Source of the DNA: Mycobacterium spongiae
Lineage (GTDB): Bacteria > Actinomycetota > Actinomycetes > Mycobacteriales > Mycobacteriaceae
Direction of reading: 5' to 3'
Assembly (NCBI RefSeq): GCF_018278905.1
Contig: NZ_CP046600.1
Span: 4,960,001 to 5,024,000, forward strand
DNA: 64,000 nt
This document shows, piece after piece, positions 37,267 through 45,358 of the stretch. Both the position numbers and the translations under genes were made by a program. Numbering within the stretch: the first letter of the stretch is position 1; the number at the start of each line of letters is the position of its first letter. The notes beneath the pieces were generated by a model that saw only the letters and a list, made by a program, of their open reading frames with translations, ran no database searches and had not been told where the DNA came from.

Positions 37267-38058
37267 TTAGGCGTGCGTACCGCCGTCGATGCGGATTTCG
37301 GTACCGGTGATAAACGCGCCGTCCTCGGAGACCAGCATGGCGATCACACCCGCGACCGCGGCGGGATCAGCCATTCCCGTGCCGCTGGCTTCCTCGGTGG
37401 TGGGCAGGATGGGCAACAGCCGGGAAAACAACGACCAGTCGGCGTCGGACGGGATATAGCCTCCCGTAGCCTCGGTGATCCCAGACTTGATGCTGCCCGG
37501 CGCCACGCAAACCGCACGTAGCCCGGCACGGGCATACTCGAGCGCCAGCGCGTGGGTCAGGGCCTGGACTCCGCCTTTGCTCGCCGAATACGCCGCCATG
37601 TAGGGATGCGCGAAGGAAGCCGACGTGGAACTGAAGTTCACGATCGTGCTCCGCGGATTGTCCAGCAATGCCGGCAAAGCTTGGCGGACCACCAGGAAGG
37701 TGCCGGTCAAGTTGACCGCGATGATCTGATTCCACTGCTCGGTGCTGGTGTGGTGGGTGTGTGCGGCACGCAGCATGCCGGCCGCGTTGACGACAGCGTC
37801 CAGGCCACCGAGCGTGTCGATGGCCGACCGCACACCATCGACCACGGACGTCTCGTCTGCGACATCCATCTGACGCGCGGTGCACCGATCCCCGGTCGCG
37901 GCCTCGTCCGCCCGAGCCACCGTCGTGGCCAGGCCCTCCGCCGCGATGTCGGCGGCAACCACCGCGGCGCCTTCCTCCAGGAGACGCAGCGCGCTAGCTT
38001 GGCCGATTCCCGATCCAGCGCCGGTTACCAGGATCCGCTTGCCCTCCAGGCGTTTCAT
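37267..38058 (-). CDS. short-chain dehydrogenase/reductase
   Basis: A 263-residue classical SDR. It has VTGAGSGIGQASALRLL, VNAAGMLRA, the catalytic NFSSTSASF and YSASKGGVQAL, and a C-terminal ITGTEIRIDGGTHA. It lies 3 bases downstream of the next SDR on the same strand, so the two are cotranscribed. It is convergent with cpsA; the 34-base gap holds a direct repeat of CCTTTCGAC. It occupies the place of Rv3485c, but length differs from the 314 residues I recall, so orthology is uncertain. Confidence 0.9.
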   Translation of the reverse strand: MKRLEGKRILVTGAGSGIGQASALRLLEEGAAVVAADIAAEGLATTVARADEAATGDRCTARQMDVADETSVVDGVRSAIDTLGGLDAVVNAAGMLRAAHTHHTSTEQWNQIIAVNLTGTFLVVRQALPALLDNPRSTIVNFSSTSASFAHPYMAAYSASKGGVQALTHALALEYARAGLRAVCVAPGSIKSGITEATGGYIPSDADWSLFSRLLPILPTTEEASGTGMADPAAVAGVIAMLVSEDGAFITGTEIRIDGGTHA

Positions 38059-38061
38059 CGG

Positions 38062-38901
38062 TCACACCACGCCGCGCAACCCGTCGGCGCCGAACAGCGG
38101 TTCCAGCATGGCCGAGAAATCCGGGCCACGCCGCAACATGTGCCCGCCGTCGACGTTGATGGTTTGTCCGGTGATCCAGCCGGCGGCATCGCTGAGCAAG
38201 AACATTGCCAGGTTGGCGATGTCTTCGACCTCGCCGACCCTTGGCAGCGGCGTGCAGCTTCGGTAGTCCGCGCTGAGCTCCGGCGAATCAGTAATTGCCG
38301 CGACCAAATCGGTGCGGATCAAGCCCGGGCGAATGCTGTTCACGCGCACCCAGGACGGGCCTAGCTCGTCGGCAGCCAATCTCATCAAGTGATCAACGGC
38401 CGACTTGGTGACTCCGTAGGCACCGAACCATCGGTGGGTGTTGCTAGCCGCGATCGACGAGACCCCGACGAATGACCCGCCGCCGCCGCGCACCAGCTCT
38501 CGTGAGGCGTGCTTGAGCACGTACATGGTGCCGTTGACGTTCAGGTCGACAGTGCGCCGCCACGCGTCCGAGTCGATTCGGGTGATCGGACCGATGGTCT
38601 CCGAACCACCCGCGCAGTGCACCACCCCATGCAGCCGCCCGTGCCATGCGGTCACCGCGTCGACGGCACGAGCGGTTTCGTCCTCGTCGGTGATGTCGGC
38701 GGGCTCGTAGCGGACCGCGTCACCGGTGATGTTGGAGCCCTTGACCACCTCGAGTTCTTTGGCGGCCGCCGCTAGCCGGTCCGGGTTGCGGCCAACGATC
38801 ATGACTGCGGCTCCGGCGGCGACCAGGCCGGCGGCCACCCCCTTGCCGATTCCGCTGCCACCACCAGTGACCAGGTACGTCCGGTCTTGGAAAGACTGCA
38901 C
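38062..38901 (-). CDS. short-chain dehydrogenase/reductase
   Basis: A 279-residue SDR starting at GTG. It has VTGGGSGIGKGVAAGLV, HCAGGSETIGP, SIAAS and the catalytic YGVTKSAVDHL, and it ends with GWITGQTINVDGGHMLRRGPD plus a 20-residue tail. This is similar to 2,4-dienoyl-CoA reductase-type and steroid SDRs. It is 124 bases downstream of the enoyl-CoA hydratase gene on the same strand, and 3 bases upstream of a second SDR. The set may oxidise an acyl-CoA or a steroid ring fragment; this is an inference from neighbours. Confidence 0.9.
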   Translation of the reverse strand: MQSFQDRTYLVTGGGSGIGKGVAAGLVAAGAAVMIVGRNPDRLAAAAKELEVVKGSNITGDAVRYEPADITDEDETARAVDAVTAWHGRLHGVVHCAGGSETIGPITRIDSDAWRRTVDLNVNGTMYVLKHASRELVRGGGGSFVGVSSIAASNTHRWFGAYGVTKSAVDHLMRLAADELGPSWVRVNSIRPGLIRTDLVAAITDSPELSADYRSCTPLPRVGEVEDIANLAMFLLSDAAGWITGQTINVDGGHMLRRGPDFSAMLEPLFGADGLRGVV

Positions 38902-39025
38902 TTGGGCCCCTCACGCCGACACTGAAACAGGTTCTAGCTATCGAACCATGCGGCCGTCGGTGTCGCATCACCTTCCCCCGCGCCACCACCGCCGACCGTT
39001 GCACCGGCCGCACGATAACGGTGCG

Positions 39026-39961
39026 CTACGGAGTATCGCGCCGGGCGACCTTCGTCGGCCGCGCGGTGCGCCAGTCTTCGACGTCGGGTGGCAAGCCGAT
39101 CGGGTATCGGTTCTCGTTGTGCGCTGCCCAATGCGCGTGGCCCAGCTCATGGACGTGGAAGGCGTGCCGCAGCGCCTCGGTGAACCCCATCGCGTCGGAG
39201 GCCGCGTTCACCGAGTCTTTGACCAATAGCGAAGCCATCGTGGGTCGCTCGGCGATGCGCCGCGCGAACTCCAACGTCTTGTCCGCCAGTTCGTCGGCCG
39301 GGAAGACCTTGGAGACCATGCCAAGCCGGTAGGCCTCCTCGGCGTCCAGCGAATCACCGGTCAGCAGTAGCTCTTTGGCTTTGCGTGGGCCGAATTCCCA
39401 AGGATGGGCATAGTATTCGACACCCGGCATACCCAGCCTCACCGCGACCACATCACTGAACTTCGCGTTGTCGGCGGCGACGATCAGATCACAGGCCCAG
39501 ATCAGCATCAGTCCGGCTGAGATTGCGTTTCCCTGCACCTGGGCGATGGTGATCTTGCGCAGATCGCGCCAGCGGCAGGTGTTCTGGAAATAGAAGTGCC
39601 ACTCTTGCAGGTAGAGCTTCTCAACGACCGGGTCGCGGGTGGCGCCGTGCGAACGGAAGGTCGGGTGCTGAGCCGGTCCGGGCCGCCGTTCGAGCATCGC
39701 CTCCTCCGACCCGAGATCGTGACCCGCGGAGAAGTTCTTGCCGCGCGCCGCGAGGATCACCACACGAACGGCGTCGTCGGCCTCGGCACGGCAAAACGCT
39801 TCGTCGAGTTCGACCAACAGAGTGCGGTTCTGCGCGTTGTGCGCCTCGGGCCGATTGAGCCAGATCCGGGCGATGCGGCCCTCGTCGAGAGTCTCGTAGG
39901 TTACGAGCTCGGCGCGGTCGGTGTGACTGGCCGTGGCGCTGACTTGGTCGGAGGCTGTCAT
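39026..39961 (-). CDS. enoyl-CoA hydratase/isomerase family protein
   Basis: A 311-residue crotonase-family protein acting on acyl-CoA thioesters. It has IARIWLNRPEAHNAQN, the oxyanion-hole segment ILAARGKNFSAGHDLG and the second one around AQVQGNAISAGLMLIWACDLIVAADNAKF. The usual catalytic Glu pair cannot be confirmed by eye; MPGVEYYAHPWEFGPRKAKELLLTG contains one acidic candidate. The start ATG 39961 has GAGG at proper spacing; the GTG at 39970 is an alternative. Directly upstream are a 13-bp tandem repeat and an inverted repeat. It probably heads an operon with two SDRs. Confidence 0.9.
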   Translation of the reverse strand: MTASDQVSATASHTDRAELVTYETLDEGRIARIWLNRPEAHNAQNRTLLVELDEAFCRAEADDAVRVVILAARGKNFSAGHDLGSEEAMLERRPGPAQHPTFRSHGATRDPVVEKLYLQEWHFYFQNTCRWRDLRKITIAQVQGNAISAGLMLIWACDLIVAADNAKFSDVVAVRLGMPGVEYYAHPWEFGPRKAKELLLTGDSLDAEEAYRLGMVSKVFPADELADKTLEFARRIAERPTMASLLVKDSVNAASDAMGFTEALRHAFHVHELGHAHWAAHNENRYPIGLPPDVEDWRTARPTKVARRDTP

Positions 39962-39973
39962 TCCGCCCACCTC

Positions 39974-40036
39974 GCTTGTCTTGGGGGCTTGTCTTGGGGG
40001 CTTGTCTTGGGGGCTCGTCTTGGGGCTTGTCTCGGG
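39974..40036. repeat. 13-bp tandem repeat, about five units
   Basis: GCTTGTCTTGGGG is present as three identical consecutive units (39974-40012), then two or more imperfect units (GCTCGTCTTGGG, GCTTGTCTCGGG). It lies immediately upstream of the enoyl-CoA hydratase start and could vary in copy number. Confidence 0.85.
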
Positions 40037-40080
40037 TTCTTGTCGGGGGTTAGGCCCGAATCCAGAATAGATCCGACCCG

Positions 40081-40104
40081 TTACACATTACGGCCATTGT
40101 GTAA
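40081..40104. promoter_or_regulatory. inverted repeat TTACACA-N10-TGTGTAA
   Basis: A perfect 7-bp inverted repeat with a 10-base spacer, about 120 bases upstream of the enoyl-CoA hydratase start and before the end of fetB. It resembles a TetR- or FadR-type operator; no regulator gene is adjacent. Confidence 0.45.
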
Positions 40105-40143
40105 GCGGATCCTCGGTGGGTTGGCCGGCCCGGGTGTGCCCGG

Positions 40144-40962
40144 TCATGACGTAGATCGCTTCGAGCGGCGGACCGGACCAGGCGTTTCGACCCGGTGGCC
40201 AAGCGGCTTTAGCCGATGGTCGCGGGTGAACACGAGGCGGACGAGGCCAAGGGCCACCACGACAGTGGTGGCCGCAACCGACCCGAGGATGAGGAACATC
40301 ACCACCGCCTGGACCAGCACTGCCTGCAGTGGGGGTACGCCGGCGAGGATGAGTCCGGTCATCGCACCCGGCAGGAATACCAGCCCGGTGGCCTTGGTGG
40401 TTTCGATCTGCGGGGAAATCGCCGACCGCAACGCGATCCGTAGGTATGGAACAGCGGCCTGGCGCGCCGGTTGCCCCAGCGCGAGTCTGGCTTCGACCTC
40501 GTCGCGCTTGTCGCGCAGTTCGTCGACCAGCCGGCGCGCCACCAGCACCATCGCCGTCATCGAGTTGCCGATCATCATCCCCGCGATCGGCACCACGGTC
40601 CGGGCTTGGAGCGGGAACACCCCCAGCCCGAAAATCACGCCCAAGGTGATCGCCGCGGTCGCGGCGAAGGCAGCGACGGCCAACGACGCCAATCGCGGCA
40701 CTTCCGGCGCCCTTCTGCGGGCGACGTCCCCGGCGTAAGCAATCATGCCGGCGAGCCACGCCCACGACCACCACAGGGAATGGTCCGAATCGAAGAGCAA
40801 TGTCAACGCACCGCCCACGAGGAGCAGCTGGACCAGAGCACGAGCCGCCGCCCACAGCACCTGGCGTTGCAGACCCAAGCGCTGCCATAACGAAATCCCC
40901 GCCGCCAGCAGCACCAACGCCAGCGACGTGGCCAAACCGATCCAGCTGACCTGGACGTTCAT
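40144..40962 (-). CDS. fetB: FetB-like ABC exporter permease (UPF0014 family)
   Basis: A 272-residue membrane protein of the FetB/UPF0014 family; in E. coli FetA/FetB is an iron exporter linked to oxidative-stress resistance. About seven hydrophobic segments are visible (SWIGLATSLALVLLAAGISL, ARALVQLLLVGGALTLLF, AVAAFAATAAITLGVIFGLG). The conserved PIAGMMIGNSMTAMVLVARRL, ATKATGLVFLPGAMTG-like segment (residues TTKATGLVFLPGAMTGLILAG) and QAVVMFLILGSVAA are typical. The start (MNVQVSWIGL) overlaps the fetA stop by 4 bases. Metal specificity in mycobacteria is unknown. Confidence 0.9.
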   Translation of the reverse strand: MNVQVSWIGLATSLALVLLAAGISLWQRLGLQRQVLWAAARALVQLLLVGGALTLLFDSDHSLWWSWAWLAGMIAYAGDVARRRAPEVPRLASLAVAAFAATAAITLGVIFGLGVFPLQARTVVPIAGMMIGNSMTAMVLVARRLVDELRDKRDEVEARLALGQPARQAAVPYLRIALRSAISPQIETTKATGLVFLPGAMTGLILAGVPPLQAVLVQAVVMFLILGSVAATTVVVALGLVRLVFTRDHRLKPLGHRVETPGPVRRSKRSTS

Positions 40963-41672
40963 CGCGGCACCGACCCATTGTCCGGGGTGTGCCCGACCGG
41001 GGCCAGCCCAACGCACCGGCCCTGGTCGATACGTAACACCCGATCGGCAACCCGTTGCACCTGCATCGGGTCGTGGCTCACCCACAGCGCCGGGATCCCA
41101 TCGTCGGCCAGCTCCCGGACAGCGCGCTCGATGAGCTTGGCCGCCTCGGCGTCCACCGCCGAGGTCGGCTCATCGAGCAACAACACGTGCGGTTTGGCCA
41201 TCAGGGTGCGGGCCAAGCACATGCGCTGTGCCTCCCCACCCGACAGCGACGTCACGTCGCGGTCCAACCACGAACGGTTCCCCGATCCGGTAAGCGCCGC
41301 CCGGGCCAGCGCATCGACCATCCGCGAGTCCGACGCATCCGGCGCGGCGACCCGCAGGTTGTCGGCCACCGTGCCGGGAAACGGGGTCGGACGTTGGAAG
41401 CACATGCCCACCCGGTGCCGCAGCAGCAATGGGTCGATAGTCGCGACGCTGTTGCCGCAGAACAACACGGTCCCGCTCGTCGGCACGTCCAGTCGGTTGC
41501 ACATTCGCAGCAGGGTGGACTTGCCGGAGCCAGACGGTCCGGACACCACCGTGACCCCCCGCCCCGGAATGGCGGCGGTGAATCCGTCCAATGCTCGGAC
41601 CCCACCGCGTTCGGCGACGACGTCGATGAATTCGAACACCGAGTCCGTCTCCACAGCTCGCCTCCCCATCAT
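40959..41672 (-). CDS. fetA: FetA-like ABC transporter ATPase
   Basis: A 237-residue ABC ATPase. It has Walker A GPSGSGKSTLL, the Q loop FQRPTPFPGTVADNLR, the signature LSGGEAQRMCLARTL, Walker B LLLDEPTSAVD and the switch histidine WVSHDP. It is translationally coupled to FetB by ATGA, forming the energiser of the predicted metal exporter. Two consecutive ATG codons (41670-41672 and 41667-41669) can serve as start. A -10-like TATCTT lies at 41682-41687 inside a predicted operator. H37Rv lacks these genes at this place as I recall. Confidence 0.9.
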   Translation of the reverse strand: MMGRRAVETDSVFEFIDVVAERGGVRALDGFTAAIPGRGVTVVSGPSGSGKSTLLRMCNRLDVPTSGTVLFCGNSVATIDPLLLRHRVGMCFQRPTPFPGTVADNLRVAAPDASDSRMVDALARAALTGSGNRSWLDRDVTSLSGGEAQRMCLARTLMAKPHVLLLDEPTSAVDAEAAKLIERAVRELADDGIPALWVSHDPMQVQRVADRVLRIDQGRCVGLAPVGHTPDNGSVPR

Positions 41673-41683
41673 CCAGGACTAAG

Positions 41684-41700
41684 ATATCGTAATCCGATAT
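41684..41700. promoter_or_regulatory. predicted PadR operator 1 (fetA side)
   Basis: Perfect inverted repeat ATATCG-TAATC-CGATAT, 12 bases upstream of the fetA start, overlapping its likely -10 element. Confidence 0.55.
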
Positions 41701-41707
41701 TGATGTA

Positions 41708-41715
41708 CGATATCG
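41708..41715. promoter_or_regulatory. palindrome CGATATCG between fetA and doxX
   Basis: A perfect 8-bp palindrome sharing the half-sites of the predicted PadR operators; possibly a weaker accessory site. Confidence 0.35.
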
Positions 41716-41776
41716 GTTGTCGCGATCTGCTGTCGCAGCACCGCGCACAGTACTCAGGTACGCTCGTTCAGATCAG

Positions 41777-41791
41777 TATCGGAATTCGATA
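41777..41791. promoter_or_regulatory. predicted PadR operator 2 (doxX side)
   Basis: Perfect inverted repeat TATCG-GAATT-CGATA, 22 bases before the doxX ATG. It has the same half-sites and the same 5-base spacer as operator 1. Confidence 0.55.
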
Positions 41792-41813
41792 TCGGAACCC
41801 GAGTAGGTGGAAA

Positions 41814-42290
41814 ATGGACGCTGCCCGAATCTCCTGGCGACGACTCCTGCATGCCGATGGGCCGCCGGCAGTGATCTGCATACGGCTCCTGGTGGGGTTC
41901 GTGTTTCTCAGCGAAGGCATCCAGAAGTTCCTCTTCCAAGAGCAACTGGGGCCTGGCCGATTCGAGCGGATCGGAATCCCCGCGGCCACGTTTTTCGCCG
42001 ATCTCGATGGGGTTGTCGAAATCGTCTGCGGCACCCTGGTCATCGTGGGCCTGTTGACTCGGTTCGCGGCGGTTCCGCTGTTGATCGACATCAGCGGGGC
42101 AATCGTGCTGACCAAACTCCCGGCCCTGCAAGCGGGCGGGTTCCTGGGCATCGAGGGCTTCTGGGACATGGCCCACGAAGCACGGGCAGACTTCTCTATG
42201 CTGCTCGGCTTGATCTTTCTGCTGTGGATCGGGCCGGGCAGATGGTCACTGGATGCACGCCTGGCCCGCTCACGGCCCGGCGAGCCGTAG
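41814..42290 (+). CDS. DoxX family membrane protein (Rv3486-like)
   Basis: A 158-residue four-helix membrane protein of the DoxX family. It begins MDAARISWRRLLHADGPPAV and has CIRLLVGFVFLSEGIQKFLF, VEIVCGTLVIVGLLTRFAAVP and FSMLLGLIFLLWIGPGRWSL. In M. tuberculosis a DoxX protein works with SodA and SseA in redox defence; whether this paralogue does so is unknown. It is divergent from fetA-fetB and followed by padR, with the same predicted operator in front of all three. It matches Rv3486 in length and place; lipF (Rv3487c) of H37Rv is missing here. Confidence 0.88.
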   Translation: MDAARISWRRLLHADGPPAVICIRLLVGFVFLSEGIQKFLFQEQLGPGRFERIGIPAATFFADLDGVVEIVCGTLVIVGLLTRFAAVPLLIDISGAIVLTKLPALQAGGFLGIEGFWDMAHEARADFSMLLGLIFLLWIGPGRWSLDARLARSRPGEP

Positions 42291-42291
42291 A

Positions 42292-42304
42292 ATCGCTACC
42301 CGAT
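42292..42304. promoter_or_regulatory. predicted PadR operator 3 (padR side)
   Basis: ATCG-CTACC-CGAT, the same half-site and spacer as operators 1 and 2, 26 bases upstream of the padR GTG start and just after the doxX stop. Confidence 0.5.
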
Positions 42305-42330
42305 ATCGGTTTCGTCACCTGGTGGAGGTG

Positions 42331-42639
42331 GTGTCCATTCGGGAATTTCAGCGGGCAGCCGTGCGACTGCACATCCTGCACCACGCCGCCGACGACGAGG
42401 TCCACGGTGCGTGGCTGACCGAGGAACTGAGCGAACACGGTTACAAGGTCAGCCCCGGCACCCTGTACCCAACCCTGCACCGGCTCGAAGCCGACGGTCT
42501 GCTGGTCTCCGAGCAGCGGGTTGTCGAAGGCCGGACGCGCCGCGTCTACCGCGCGACCACGGCCGGCCTTGAGGCACTCGCCGAGGATCGCCGAGCCCTG
42601 CGGGAGCTGGCCTCCGAGGTCCTGGGCAGTGACACGTAA
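42331..42639 (+). CDS. PadR family transcriptional regulator (Rv3488-like)
   Basis: About 102 residues. It is a PadR winged-helix protein: HILHHAADDEVHGAWLTEEL, then the recognition segment YKVSPGTLYPTLHRLEADGLL and the wing SEQRVVEGRTRRVYRAT. Alignment with the Rv3488 start as I recall it puts the start at GTG 42331; the frame is open further upstream (GTG at 42322 and beyond), but the upstream part overlaps doxX. It is short, lacking the C-terminal dimer helix seen in longer PadR proteins, as in Rv3488. It probably represses itself, doxX and fetA. Confidence 0.88.
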   Translation: MSIREFQRAAVRLHILHHAADDEVHGAWLTEELSEHGYKVSPGTLYPTLHRLEADGLLVSEQRVVEGRTRRVYRATTAGLEALAEDRRALRELASEVLGSDT

Positions 42640-42660
42640 CGCGATCCCGTGGGCTTGGCC

Positions 42661-42666
42661 TACAGT
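42661..42666 (+). promoter_or_regulatory. -10 element TACAGT, leaderless promoter of the Rv3489-like/otsA operon
   Basis: TACAGT fits TAnnnT and ends exactly 6 bases before the ATG at 42673. It provides otsA expression separately from padR. Confidence 0.5.
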
Positions 42667-42672
42667 TGGGTA

Positions 42673-42837
42673 ATGCCAACTAAAACTGACCCCGGCGACA
42701 TCGGCGATGTGGAACCGCTGGCCGACAGTACCGCGAGCCAGGCCAGGCGTGTCGTCGCAGCGTATGCAAATGACGCCGACGAGTGCCGGATCTTCTTGTC
42801 GATGCTCGGTATTGGGCCGGCCAAACTCGAGAGCTAA
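42673..42837 (+). CDS. small conserved protein (Rv3489-like)
   Basis: A 54-residue acidic protein ([20 protein letters not shown], then [20 protein letters not shown]). It has the same length as Rv3489, which also precedes otsA in H37Rv. The stop codon overlaps the otsA start in TAATG, so translation is coupled. The start sits on a leaderless promoter. No domain is recognised. It may act as a leader for otsA or as a partner of OtsA; this is inference. Confidence 0.82.
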   Translation: MPTKTDPGDIGDVEPLADSTASQARRVVAAYANDADECRIFLSMLGIGPAKLES

Positions 42838-44369
42838 TGGCTCCGGAGGGAGGCCAGGAGGCAGACGCGTCAGATTCCCAGGATCCGGGGACTTTCGGCG
42901 ACTCCGATTTTGTGGTGGTCGCCAATCGACTGCCGGTTGATCTCGAGCGGCTACCAGACGGCACCACAGCCTGGAAACGTAGCCCTGGGGGCTTGGTCAC
43001 CGCCTTGGAGCCGCTACTTCGGCGCCGGCGTGGGGCCTGGGTCGGTTGGCCGGGCCTCATCGACGACCTCATCGACAACGACGCCAGCCGGGACGGCGAC
43101 GACGTTGATCACGGCGCTGCCCCGATCATCCAAGATGACCTGCAACTTCATCCGGTGTGGCTCAGCGCCGACGACGTTGCGCAATACTACGAAGGGTTCT
43201 CCAACGCCACGCTGTGGCCGCTCTATCACGACGTCATCGTCAGACCGACCTATCACCGCGAATGGTGGGACCGCTACGTCGACGTCAACCGCCGATTCGC
43301 CGTTGCCGCGTCCCGGGCCGCTGCAGCCGACGGAACCGTGTGGGTGCAGGACTACCAGCTGCAGCTGGTCCCGAAAATGCTGCGTACCCTCAGGCCCGAT
43401 CTGACCATCGGTTTCTTTCTGCACATCCCGTTCCCACCAGTCGAGTTGTTTATGCAACTGCCATGGCGAACCGAGATCATCCAAGGCCTGCTGGGTGCCG
43501 ATCTGGTGGGCTTCCACCTTCCCGGCGGTGCCCAGAATTTCCTGATCCTCTCCCGACGCCTGGTCGGTGCCGATACTTCCCGCGGAAACGTCGGCGTGCG
43601 GTCGCGGTTCGGTGAGGTGGTGCTCGGGTCCCGCACCATCCGAGTCGGCGCCTTCCCCATCTCGATCGACTCCGGAGCCCTCGACCACGCCGCCCGCGAC
43701 CGCCGCATCAAGCGCCGCGCCCGCGAGATTCGCGCCGAACTGGGCGATCCTCGCAAGATCCTGCTGGGCGTCGACCGGCTCGACTACACCAAAGGCATCG
43801 ACGTCCGGCTCAAAGCCTTCTCTGAGCTGCTCGCCGAGGGGCGCATCAAACGCGACGACACGGTCCTCGTCCAGCTGGCGACACCGAGCCGCGAGCGGGT
43901 AGAGAGCTACCAGATCCTGCGCAACGACATCGAACGCCAGGTCGGTCATATCAACGGCGAGTATGCCGAGGTCGGCCATCCGGTGGTGCACTACCTGCAT
44001 CGCCCGGTTCCGCGCGACGAACTGGTCGCTTTCTTCGTGGCCAGCGACGTCATGCTGGTCACTCCCCTGCGAGACGGGATGAACCTCGTGGCCAAGGAGT
44101 ACGTCGCGTGTCGCAGCGATCTTGGCGGAGCCCTGGTCCTCAGCGAATTCACCGGAGCCGCGGCCGAGCTGCGACACGCCTACCTGGTCAACCCGCACGA
44201 CCTCGAAGGTGTCAAAGACGGGATCGACGAGGCGCTCAACCAGACAGTGGAGGCCGGGCGGCGCCGGATGCGCTCGCTGCGACGCCAAGTGCTCACCCAC
44301 GACGTGGACCGTTGGGCCCAATCGTTTCTCAACGCTCTCGCTGACGCGCATCCGCACGAGGCCGATTAG
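42837..44369 (+). CDS. otsA: trehalose-6-phosphate synthase
   Basis: OtsA (GT20) makes trehalose-6-phosphate from UDP- or GDP-glucose and glucose-6-phosphate, a step to trehalose, which mycobacteria need for mycolate export and stress tolerance. The 510 residues begin [18 protein letters not shown], followed by [76 protein letters not shown] and the donor site [19 protein letters not shown] 42837 overlaps the previous stop (TAATG); a frame open further upstream is within the Rv3489-like gene. It corresponds to Rv3490. Confidence 0.96.
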   Translation: MAPEGGQEADASDSQDPGTFGDSDFVVVANRLPVDLERLPDGTTAWKRSPGGLVTALEPLLRRRRGAWVGWPGLIDDLIDNDASRDGDDVDHGAAPIIQDDLQLHPVWLSADDVAQYYEGFSNATLWPLYHDVIVRPTYHREWWDRYVDVNRRFAVAASRAAAADGTVWVQDYQLQLVPKMLRTLRPDLTIGFFLHIPFPPVELFMQLPWRTEIIQGLLGADLVGFHLPGGAQNFLILSRRLVGADTSRGNVGVRSRFGEVVLGSRTIRVGAFPISIDSGALDHAARDRRIKRRAREIRAELGDPRKILLGVDRLDYTKGIDVRLKAFSELLAEGRIKRDDTVLVQLATPSRERVESYQILRNDIERQVGHINGEYAEVGHPVVHYLHRPVPRDELVAFFVASDVMLVTPLRDGMNLVAKEYVACRSDLGGALVLSEFTGAAAELRHAYLVNPHDLEGVKDGIDEALNQTVEAGRRRMRSLRRQVLTHDVDRWAQSFLNALADAHPHEAD

Positions 44370-44490
44370 GGCTTGGTCGGGTTAGTCAATCCCAATGAGC
44401 GCCAAGTCACCCGAAAGAACCCATGGTGTTGGCGCCGCATCGCTGTGATACTCAATGCAGCGGGGAGGGAAGGCCCGAAGGGAGAGCCCT

Positions 44491-45069
44491 GTGAACATCC
44501 GTCGAGGTCTGGCAGCTGCCGCCGGAGTTTTCTCGGTCGTCGCACTAGGAATCGCACTGGAGTCGGGGAACCCGGCGCGCGCGATCGGCCCGCCACCGGA
44601 CGGCATTTACACCTTCAACCAAGACGGCGTATCCGGGGTCAGCTGGGAAATCACCGCCCTGTGCGACCAGCCGTCCGGAACCCGCAACATGAACGACTAT
44701 TCCGACCCGATCGTCTGGGCGTTCAACTGTGCACTGAACGTGGTCAGCACGACGCCCCAGCAGATCACCCGTGCCGATCAGCTGCAGAACTTCTCCGGCA
44801 GAGCCCGTATGAGCAGCATGCTGTGGAGCTTCGAGGTGACCAAGTCGGACGGCGTGGCGTGTCCAGGCGGCGGTAGCGCGCCAACGACCGACACCTACGC
44901 GTTCAGCGACGAAACGCTCACGGGCACGCACACCACTCTGCACGGTGCGGTCTGCGGCCTGCAACCGGGGATGAGCAAGCAACCTTTTTCACTGCAGCTC
45001 GTCGGACCCCCACCCAGCCCGATCCAGCGCTATCCGTTGTACTGCAACGGCATTGCGATGTGCTACTGA
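44491..45069 (+). CDS. secreted conserved mycobacterial protein (Rv3491-like)
   Basis: A 192-residue exported protein, the same length as Rv3491. From GTG 44491 (GAAGGGAG upstream) a signal peptide is clear: NIRRGLAAAAGVFSVVALG, then cleavage around residue 28-32 after ARA. The mature part has four or more cysteines (ALCDQPSG, FNCALNVV, ACPGG, AVCGLQPGM) and short strands such as GIYTFNQDGVSGVSWEI, consistent with a disulfide-bonded beta fold. No enzymatic motif is recognised. It follows otsA by 121 bases and may be expressed independently. Confidence 0.85.
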   Translation: MNIRRGLAAAAGVFSVVALGIALESGNPARAIGPPPDGIYTFNQDGVSGVSWEITALCDQPSGTRNMNDYSDPIVWAFNCALNVVSTTPQQITRADQLQNFSGRARMSSMLWSFEVTKSDGVACPGGGSAPTTDTYAFSDETLTGTHTTLHGAVCGLQPGMSKQPFSLQLVGPPPSPIQRYPLYCNGIAMCY

Positions 45070-45358
45070 AATTTCGATTGCGTACGACGGTCAAGGTCAC
45101 CGACGTTATCAATTCGCCCCCGCAATCAATTCGCCTGCACGCCCAGTACCCATAATTGGGAAACTTTCAGACATGCCGCGACGAATAACGTGACGGCCGC
45201 CGCGCTCGTATACGGTGAGCACCGTGTACGCCGCGCAAGAAACGGCGATGAGCAGGACGTCCTGCCGCGAACAGTCGCGCCGCGGGATTCCTTCGGCAGA
45301 CTCGCGGGCCGTTCCTCGACCTAGTCCTTAACAACAGCGAGTTCTCTGTGGAGCACAG
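45070..45358. promoter_or_regulatory. plc upstream region with a hairpin
   Basis: No gene is seen in these 289 bases. GTATACGGT (45208-45216) and ACCGTGTAC (45221-45229) form a 9-bp stem with one mismatch around a GAGC loop, about 130 bases before the phospholipase start. It could be an operator or the terminator of the Rv3491-like gene. Confidence 0.4.

Noticed and set aside
41055..41813. Long plus-strand frame continuous with doxX, opposite fetA
   Set aside because: The doxX protein starts at 41814 by homology; the upstream part is antisense to fetA and crosses the divergent promoter.
43014..44357. 447-codon minus-strand frame opposite otsA
   Set aside because: Shadow of trehalose-6-phosphate synthase.
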